NCBI GenBank assembly: GCA_002382525.1
Contig: DFYA01000231.1
Span: forward strand, 1 to 6,823
DNA from: Opitutaceae bacterium UBA4094
GTDB taxonomy: Bacteria > Verrucomicrobiota > Verrucomicrobiia > Opitutales > Opitutaceae
Direction of reading: 5' to 3'
DNA: 6,823 nucleotides
Part shown: positions 1 through 4,446 of the stretch, piece by piece
Layout of the letters: every line of letters begins with the position of its first letter
Numbering within the stretch: the stretch's first letter is position 1
The notes under the pieces: generated by a model
What the model saw: only the letters and a program-made list of their open reading frames with translations
Databases searched by the model: none
Told to the model about the DNA's origin: nothing
Made by a program: the position numbers and the translations under genes

Positions 1-387
1 ATCGACGCGTTGCGCAGCGATCCAGAGGAGTTGCCGTATGCGCCGCAGGAGCGGTTGATCTACCGGCCGGAGTGGACGGGGTGGTTATTTCGCGAGATGG
101 CGTTTGTGATCCGCGTGATGTGTTTGGATACGCAACCGGAGCTGAAGAGGGCGTGGCAGGCGTTGATCGACGCGGGCATGCCGGAGGAGGCGCTGGCGGA
201 GTTCCATGATCTCGCGGCGGTGGACTATGCGGCGGCGAGCGGGCGGATCCGCGCGGCGTTGCGGTCGAAGAACAAGGTGGACGAGATTCGGCTGGCGAAG
301 GAACTCGGGAACCGGTTTCGCGCGCAGTATCGGCGGACGGTGGAGTTGGCGGAGCGGGCGAAGGCGCGACAAGGCGGGGAGCCCTGA
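1..387 (+). CDS. 3' end of a gene, possibly ABC transporter solute-binding protein
   Basis: The frame is open from base 1 and ends at TGA 385-387, so this is the C-terminal ~128 residues of a protein whose start lies outside the window. The TTG at position 10 is the first possible start codon inside the window, but it is unlikely to be the true start because the frame continues upstream of it. The visible part is soluble, charged and mostly helical, with no membrane segment. It contains YRPEWTGWLFREMAFVIRVM near its beginning, a VDYAAASGRIRAALRS stretch in the middle, and a basic helical tail (RFRAQYRRTVELAERAKA). From memory this resembles the C-terminus of large iron(III)-type extracellular solute-binding proteins of Verrucomicrobia. 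That is a recollection, not an alignment, and the function should be treated as tentative. It converges with the S8 peptidase gene. GC-rich third positions support real coding. Confidence 0.7.
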   Translation: MDALRSDPEELPYAPQERLIYRPEWTGWLFREMAFVIRVMCLDTQPELKRAWQALIDAGMPEEALAEFHDLAAVDYAAASGRIRAALRSKNKVDEIRLAKELGNRFRAQYRRTVELAERAKARQGGEP

Positions 388-427
388 GGGCTGTAATCAA
401 TCAAGACGCAACCGGGTGCCCTTGCAC

Positions 428-456
428 AAAAAACCTCCGCCGGCGCGGGCGGAGGT
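428..456 (-). terminator. Intrinsic terminator of the S8 peptidase gene
   Basis: Bases 433-441 (acctccgcc) pair perfectly with 448-456 (ggcggaggt), a 9-bp GC-rich stem around the 6-nt loop 442-447. On the minus strand the stem is followed at once by six T residues (complement of A428-433). The sense strand has no T-run on its other side, so it should act only on minus-strand transcripts. It lies 44 bp past the stop codon of the peptidase. Confidence 0.88.
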
Positions 457-499
457 CGTGGGACGCGGGAGTTAAGCGCGTTTGGGCAGATGCGTGGGC

Positions 500-2260
500 C
501 TACTTCAAGACGGTGATTACAGTTGAGGCGCCGACGTTTCCGGCGGCGTCGTAGGCGAAGGCCTGCAAGGTGTGCGAACCTTTGGCGACCTTGGACGTGT
601 TCCACGAGAAGACTGCGGAGGCCGAAGTGCTGCGGCCGAAGAACTTCCCGTTGATGTAGAGTTCGACCGCGGTGACCGCGACGTTGTCCGTGCCGGCGAC
701 GTTGATCTTCTGCGAGCGGGCCAGCTGGGAACCATCGGCGGGAGATGTGATCTGGGCGACCGGGGCAATGGTGTCGGCAGTGGTCGAGTTCTGCACGGTG
801 ACGATGATGGACGTGGTGCCGACGTTGCCGGCGGCGTCGTAGCCTCGAACGGCGAGGGCATGGGCGCCATCGGCGTAGTTCAGCGAGTTGACGGAGAACG
901 TCGCGGAGGCGTTCGTGCTCTGCGCGACGAGGGCGTTGTTGATGTAGAGTTCCAGCTTGGTAACGCCGACGTTGTCGGTGGCGCTGGTGTTGACGGAGAT
1001 CGTGCCACTGACGGTGGCTCCGTCGTCGGGTGACGAAATCTGGACCGCGGGAGCGGAGGTGTCGGTTACCACCGTTGCAGAGGCGGCGGAGACCGCGAGG
1101 TAGGCGTTGACCCGGCCCGACCCGTAATAGACGTCGTAGCCGGCCGCGCCGATGTCGTTGGTGTTCTTAAGGAGGAGGTTTACCAGCTCGGTGTTGGTGA
1201 GATTAGGATTGGCGGAGGCCATGAGCGCGGCCACGCCGGCGACGACCGGGCTGGAGAAGGACGTGCCGTTCCAGCCGGCGTAGGAGTTGGTGCCTTGGAG
1301 GGAGACGATGTTGACGCCGGGGGCGGAGAGATCGACGTAGGAGCCGTAGTTGGACCACGACGGACGCGTGTCGGAGGAGTTGGTGGCGGATACGGCGACG
1401 ACGTTGGCGCAGGCGGCAGGATAGACGGCCGTATCGTTGCCGTTGTTGCCGGCGGCTGCGATCAGCACGCAGTTTTTCTTCCAGGCGTAGTTAACCGCGT
1501 CCTGCAAGGTGCGGGAGGACGAGGTGCCGCCGAGGCTCATGTTGATGATGCGCGCGCCGCGGTCGGCGGCGTAGGTGATGCCGTTGGCAATCGCGGAGTA
1601 ATTGCCCGAGCCGTCGGCACCGAGGACCTTGACTGGAAGGATGGGGTTGGCCCATGCAACACCGGCCACGCCCACGGCGTTGTTGGTGGAAGGAGCGGCG
1701 ACACCGGCGACGGCGGTCCCGTGGCCGTTGTCATCGTCGGGGTTGTTGTCGTTGTTGATGAAGTCGTAGCCGGGCAGAAGCTTGTTTTTGAGGTCCGGGT
1801 GCGCGGCGCTGGCTCCGCTGTCGAGAACCGCGATGACGACGTTTTGCGAACCGGTGCTTAGATCCCAAGCGGACGGCGCTTGGATTTTGGCGAGATGCCA
1901 CGCCGAGCCGTTGGTGTAGTAGGGGTCGTTGGCGGTGGCGCTTTTCGTGGCGATGTAGTCGGGCTCCGCATACTCGACGTCGGCGTTGCGCTTGAGCGCT
2001 TCGAGGAGAGCGGCCGAGGCTTTGGCGGGCACGCGGATGATCCGGACGTTGAGTGCGGGGATGTCGCCGTGTTCGCGGGCGCCTTTGGCGGAGAGCAACG
2101 CATGCATGGCGACCTCGGACATGGAGGCGCGCGGCTTGACGAGCAGTTGAGTTTCGGCGGCGGAAGGCTTGTTGGCTTGAGCAGACAGCGTCGACGCGCC
2201 AAGCAGCGTCGCGAGGGCGAGGCTCACGGTGCGGGATAGGTATTTTGCGAGAGATGCCAT
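500..2260 (-). CDS. Secreted S8 (subtilisin-family) serine peptidase with two C-terminal Ig-like domains
   Basis: 586 residues, ATG start. A Sec signal peptide covers about residues 1-29 (Lys/Arg n-region, core LALATLLGAS, cleavage near SAQA). Residues ~35-105 look like an I9-type inhibitory propeptide (NVRIIRVPAK, VEYAEPDY). The S8 catalytic domain runs from ~115 to ~395. The triad is visible as Asp147 (VVIAVLDSG), His180 (DDDNGHGTAVAG) and Ser334 (NGTSFSSP), with oxyanion-hole Asn272 (AAAGNNGN). The only two cysteines, Cys264 and Cys284, could form a disulfide. Residues ~401-491 and ~497-586 are tandem Ig-like (Big_7-like) repeats sharing APxxQIxSPxDG, TDNVxVTxxELYIN and YDAAGNVG. The protein ends right after the second repeat, with no LPXTG or other recognisable sorting tail, so it is probably released as a soluble enzyme. 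Role inferred from family: extracytoplasmic protein degradation, activated by propeptide cleavage. It is monocistronic, with its own terminator. No clear Shine-Dalgarno precedes the ATG. Confidence 0.95.
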   Translation of the reverse strand: MASLAKYLSRTVSLALATLLGASTLSAQANKPSAAETQLLVKPRASMSEVAMHALLSAKGAREHGDIPALNVRIIRVPAKASAALLEALKRNADVEYAEPDYIATKSATANDPYYTNGSAWHLAKIQAPSAWDLSTGSQNVVIAVLDSGASAAHPDLKNKLLPGYDFINNDNNPDDDNGHGTAVAGVAAPSTNNAVGVAGVAWANPILPVKVLGADGSGNYSAIANGITYAADRGARIINMSLGGTSSSRTLQDAVNYAWKKNCVLIAAAGNNGNDTAVYPAACANVVAVSATNSSDTRPSWSNYGSYVDLSAPGVNIVSLQGTNSYAGWNGTSFSSPVVAGVAALMASANPNLTNTELVNLLLKNTNDIGAAGYDVYYGSGRVNAYLAVSAASATVVTDTSAPAVQISSPDDGATVSGTISVNTSATDNVGVTKLELYINNALVAQSTNASATFSVNSLNYADGAHALAVRGYDAAGNVGTTSIIVTVQNSTTADTIAPVAQITSPADGSQLARSQKINVAGTDNVAVTAVELYINGKFFGRSTSASAVFSWNTSKVAKGSHTLQAFAYDAAGNVGASTVITVLK

Positions 2261-2317
2261 GGGAGTTTCTTGGATGACTAAGAGGGGGCCGTGGCGACGT
2301 GCCGCAAATTGAGGCGA

Positions 2318-2375
2318 GGGTAATTGGAGGGTTTTACCCCGGTTTAGCAGAACTCCCTAGGGAGCGCGAAAGCGC
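2318..2375. promoter_or_regulatory. Cluster of small dyads in the peptidase/tRNA intergenic region
   Basis: The 219-bp gap 2261-2479 has no gene. It contains a 6-bp inverted repeat GGGTAA-N10-TTACCC (2318-2339), a perfect 12-bp palindrome CTCCCTAGGGAG (2353-2364) and, overlapping its end, GCGC-GAAA-GCGC (2364-2375), which would form a GNRA-capped hairpin. They sit 58-115 bp upstream of the peptidase ATG, so they could be operator sites or part of its leader. No convincing -35/-10 pair was found on either strand. Short palindromes also occur by chance, so function is unproven. Confidence 0.25.
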
Positions 2376-2479
2376 AACACGGAGGACACAAGAGCCGGCG
2401 AGTGACGTATAGGCCACAGCATGCCGCACTTCGTGATTGCGCAGGCTTGTTGGCCCGGTTTGAAACGACCGCGCGTCAA

Positions 2480-2554
2480 GCGGGTGTAGTATAACGGCTA
2501 TTATGCGTGCTTCCCAAGCATGAGACGAGGGTTCGACTCCCTCCACCCGCACCA
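2480..2554 (+). tRNA. tRNA-Gly, anticodon CCC
   Basis: A complete cloverleaf can be drawn. The acceptor arm GCGGGTG (2480-2486) pairs fully with CACCCGC (2544-2550). The D-arm begins GTATAACGG. The anticodon stem CGTGC/GCATG (2506-2510, 2518-2522, one G-U) encloses the loop TTCCCAA, with anticodon CCC at 2513-2515. The variable loop AGAC has 4 nt. The T-arm GAGGG-TTCGACT-CCCTC spans 2527-2543. Discriminator A2551 and CCA (2552-2554) are encoded in the DNA. The tRNA reads the glycine codon GGG. No T-run terminator follows directly, so the transcript may continue into the downstream small gene. Confidence 0.97.
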
Positions 2555-2568
2555 AAATTTTCTGAGGG

Positions 2569-2590
2569 ATTATGCGCTCTCGCGCGTAAT
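2569..2590 (+). promoter_or_regulatory. Stem-loop between tRNA-Gly and the small exported protein gene
   Basis: ATTATGCGC (2569-2577) pairs with GCGCGTAAT (2582-2590) over nine positions, one of them T-G, around the loop TCTC. It starts 15 nt after the tRNA CCA end and stops 39 nt before the next ATG. It lacks a following T-run, so it is not a standard terminator. It could be a processing or stability element of a shared transcript, a 5'-UTR structure, or an operator. TAATAT at 2587-2592 would serve as a -10 box, but no matching -35 is visible. Confidence 0.35.
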
Positions 2591-2629
2591 ATCACTCGTT
2601 AACTGAACCCCACACCTATCCATACACCT

Positions 2630-2845
2630 ATGAAATCGCTCCGTATCCTTATCTCCTGCTTCCTTGCCGCGTTTGCGTCCGCCGCTCTCGTGCGGGCTGA
2701 AGCGTCCGCCGAGAAAAAAGCAGAGCCCACCGCTTGCTGCTCGGCTGCAAAGAAAGCCGAAAAGAAGGAAGAGAAGAAGGCGTGCTGCGCAGAGAAAACC
2801 GCCTGCTGCTCCGCCGACAAGAAGGCTGAAAAGAAAGCCGAATAA
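2630..2845 (+). CDS. Small exported Lys/Ala/Glu-rich protein with three CysCys pairs
   Basis: 71 residues, ATG to TAA. Residues 1-23 form a clear Sec signal peptide: basic MKSLR, a hydrophobic core, and VRA just before the predicted cut at Ala23/Glu24. The mature ~48 residues use almost only Ala (13), Lys (13), Glu (9) and Cys (6), plus a few Ser, Thr, Asp and Pro. The cysteines form three vicinal pairs at 36-37, 52-53 and 59-60. There is a 23-residue internal repeat: TACCSA followed by KKAEKK occurs at 34 and again at 57, also visible in the DNA (2729 and 2798). I do not recognise a family. Paired cysteines in a Lys/Glu helix-prone background could bind metal or form disulfides; this is inference only. 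A strong terminator follows 23 bp after the stop codon, which supports a real transcript. No Shine-Dalgarno is visible. LISC at residues 7-10 looks like a lipobox but precedes the hydrophobic core, so a lipoprotein is unlikely. Confidence 0.8.
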   Translation: MKSLRILISCFLAAFASAALVRAEASAEKKAEPTACCSAAKKAEKKEEKKACCAEKTACCSADKKAEKKAE

Positions 2846-2868
2846 GCCCGGCACCGCCTGTTTTTAGC

Positions 2869-2900
2869 AATCCGACTCCGTTATGGGGTCGGATTTTTTT
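2869..2900 (+). terminator. Intrinsic terminator after the small exported protein gene
   Basis: AATCCGACTCC (2869-2879) pairs with GGGGTCGGATT (2885-2895) with one T-G pair, giving an 11-bp stem around the loop GTTAT. A run of seven T residues covers 2894-2900. The reverse strand lacks a T-run after the stem, so it acts on plus-strand transcription. It also separates the small gene from the convergent glucosidase gene. Confidence 0.93.
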
Positions 2901-2948
2901 GTGCGTGACGAAGGCGTTCGAATCTCCGTTTCACAGGCGCACATCGGT

Positions 2949-4313
2949 CTATACGATGCGGTTTTCCGCTATGACTTGCGAATACCACTTGGCGCTCAGT
3001 TTGGGGGTGCGCACCTGGGTTTTGTAGTCCACGTGCACGATGCCGAAACGACGGGTGTAGCCGTCTTGCCATTCGAAGTTGTCCATGAACGACCACAGGA
3101 AATAACCCTTCACCGGAACACCGTCGGCAATGGCGCGGTGAAGTTCGCGCAGGTAGTTGCGCACATAGTCGCGACGATGGAGATCTTGCACCTCGCCGTT
3201 CACGACGGGCTCCGTGTCGTAGCCGCAGCCGTTTTCGGTGATGTAGATTGCCTTGGCGCCATACACCTCGGCGGCGAACCGCGTGCCCCAGTAGATCGCT
3301 TGCGGCATGAGGTTGAGCCATGTGCAGGTGGTGCGGGGGTAGTCGACGGGAAGGGCGAGTTGTTCGTAGCGCGTCTTGCCTTTGCCGGCGCGGATGAATT
3401 CGCCGGTGTAGATGTTGAGGCCAAGGAAATCCGTGGGCTGGCTGATTAACTCGAGGTCGCCTCTCTGAACGGCGGGACGGTCCGCGCCGACACGTTTGAG
3501 ATACGCGGCGGAGTAGCGGCCGGTGTAGATGGGTTCGAGAATGTGGGCGTTGCGATCGGCATACCACGCGCGGGCGGCGGCGATGTCGGCGGGCGTCTCC
3601 GTGACCGGCACGGCGATGTCGGAGTTGTCGGTGAGGCCGACGCGGGCGCCTTTGCCTCCGTGTTTGCGGACGGCCTTCACGGCGTGGCCGTGACAGAGAA
3701 GCGCGTGGTGGTAAGTCTGGTTGACGACTTGAGCGCTTTCCTCGCGACCGGGCGCCTTGTGGCTGCCTTTGCCGTAGCCGTGCACCGTGAAGCAGCGGAT
3801 TTCGTTGAGCGTGATCCAATTTTTGACGCGGTCGCCGAAGGCTTCGACGACGGTGTTGGCGTAAATCTCAAAGGCATCGACGGTGACGCGGGACGTCCAA
3901 CCGCCGCGGTCTTCGAGCGACTGCGGGAGATCCCAGTGGAAGAGGGTGACCCAAGGCGTGATGCCGTGCTTAAGGCAGGAATCGATGAGCTTGTTGTAGA
4001 ACTTGAGGCCGGCGGGATTGAGGTCGCCGTCGCCGTTGGGGTAGATGCGGGGCCAGGCGATGGAGAGGCGATAGTTTTTGACGCCGAGTTTGCGCATGAG
4101 CGCGAAGTCCTGCGGATACCGGGTGTAATGCTCGTTGGCGACGTCGAGCGTGTCGCCGTTGTGGACCTTGCCGGGGATGCGAGCAAAGCGGTCCCAGACG
4201 GACTCGCCTTTACCGTCGGTGAAGGCGGCGCCTTCGATTTGGGCGGCGGCGGTGGCGACGCCCCAAGTAAAGTTTTTGGGGAAACCCAGCGGCTTCGGAG
4301 TGATGGAGGGCAT
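2949..4313 (-). CDS. GH1 family beta-glucosidase, cytoplasmic
   Basis: 454 residues from the ATG at 4313. The family normally begins about ten residues before the FPKNFTWGVATAAAQIEG motif, which this start gives. An in-frame GTG at 4370 would add 19 residues, but these are encoded by an intergenic repeat and look non-native. Family function: retaining hydrolysis of terminal beta-D-glucosides, or related beta-glycosides, on a (beta/alpha)8 barrel. Visible active-site elements, in order: Gln25 (QIEG), His126 (FHWDLP), Asn170 and acid/base Glu171 (TLNE), Tyr302 (NIYTG), nucleophile Glu360 (ITENG), and the aglycone/sugar motif WSFMDNFEW with Glu414 and Trp415. The residue after the acid/base Glu is Ile rather than the usual Pro of TLNEP. 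Length is normal for GH1. There is no signal peptide, so it acts in the cytosol on imported oligosaccharides; the natural substrate cannot be told from sequence. It follows dxs after a 133-bp gap with a likely terminator, so it is probably transcribed on its own. Confidence 0.95.
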   Translation of the reverse strand: MPSITPKPLGFPKNFTWGVATAAAQIEGAAFTDGKGESVWDRFARIPGKVHNGDTLDVANEHYTRYPQDFALMRKLGVKNYRLSIAWPRIYPNGDGDLNPAGLKFYNKLIDSCLKHGITPWVTLFHWDLPQSLEDRGGWTSRVTVDAFEIYANTVVEAFGDRVKNWITLNEIRCFTVHGYGKGSHKAPGREESAQVVNQTYHHALLCHGHAVKAVRKHGGKGARVGLTDNSDIAVPVTETPADIAAARAWYADRNAHILEPIYTGRYSAAYLKRVGADRPAVQRGDLELISQPTDFLGLNIYTGEFIRAGKGKTRYEQLALPVDYPRTTCTWLNLMPQAIYWGTRFAAEVYGAKAIYITENGCGYDTEPVVNGEVQDLHRRDYVRNYLRELHRAIADGVPVKGYFLWSFMDNFEWQDGYTRRFGIVHVDYKTQVRTPKLSAKWYSQVIAENRIV

Positions 4314-4340
4314 GGAAGAGGGGAGGTGGACGAGGCCGCT

Positions 4341-4377
4341 AAAAAACCACTCGCTCACGCTTGCAGCCACGAGGCGG
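4341..4377 (-). terminator. Probable terminator downstream of dxs
   Basis: On the minus strand CCGCCTCGT (complement of 4369-4377) can pair with GCGAGTGG (complement of 4347-4354) through eight pairs, two of them G-U, with one bulged C. The 14-nt loop has a small inner GCT/AGC stem. Six T residues (complement of A4341-4346) follow directly. The stem is imperfect, but its position between dxs and the glucosidase fits a terminator. It is built from the first copy of the direct repeat described next. Confidence 0.45.
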
Positions 4378-4440
4378 CGACCACTCGCGGGCGCTCGACG
4401 CTACGGGAACGGGGGGCACTCGCTCACGCTCGTCGCTACG
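4348..4440. repeat. Three degenerate 24-bp direct repeats with 34-35 bp period
   Basis: Copies lie at 4348-4371, 4382-4405 and 4417-4440. All begin CACTCGC and end in ACG. Copies 1 and 3 share the first 14 bases (CACTCGCTCACGCT) and 20 of 24 in all; copies 2 and 3 also share 20 of 24, including the end CGCTACG. Spacers are 10 and 11 bp and differ from each other. The array fills most of the dxs-glucosidase gap, starting 6 bp past the dxs stop codon. It may be a REP-like genomic repeat or a remnant of local duplication. The copies are too few, too short and too divergent for CRISPR. Confidence 0.6.
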
Positions 4441-4446
4441 CGCAAT

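Noticed and set aside
380..392. Small hairpin AGCCC-TGA-GGGCT with the first gene's stop codon in its loop
   Set aside because: Only five base pairs and no T-run follows; likely chance in GC-rich sequence.
1295..1861. 188-codon Gly/Val-rich open frame opposite the S8 catalytic domain
   Set aside because: It is a mirror frame of the subtilase; low complexity arises from the complementary codons.
2334..2555. 73-codon minus-strand frame beginning MVRVEGVEPSSHAWEA
   Set aside because: This is the well-known false ORF made by reading a tRNA gene in antisense; it covers tRNA-Gly.
2651..2659. Possible lipobox LISC (coding 2648-2659) in the small exported protein
   Set aside because: The Cys is at residue 10, before most of the hydrophobic core, so there is no room for a lipoprotein signal h-region; a Sec cut at VRA is more plausible.
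2916..2927. GTTCGAATCTCC resembling a tRNA T-loop, possible tRNA remnant or att site
   Set aside because: The flanking bases do not form a T-stem, no acceptor arm is present, and no integrase or matching repeat of tRNA-Gly occurs nearby.
4348..4440. CRISPR array
   Set aside because: Only three imperfect units with 10-11 bp spacers and no cas genes.
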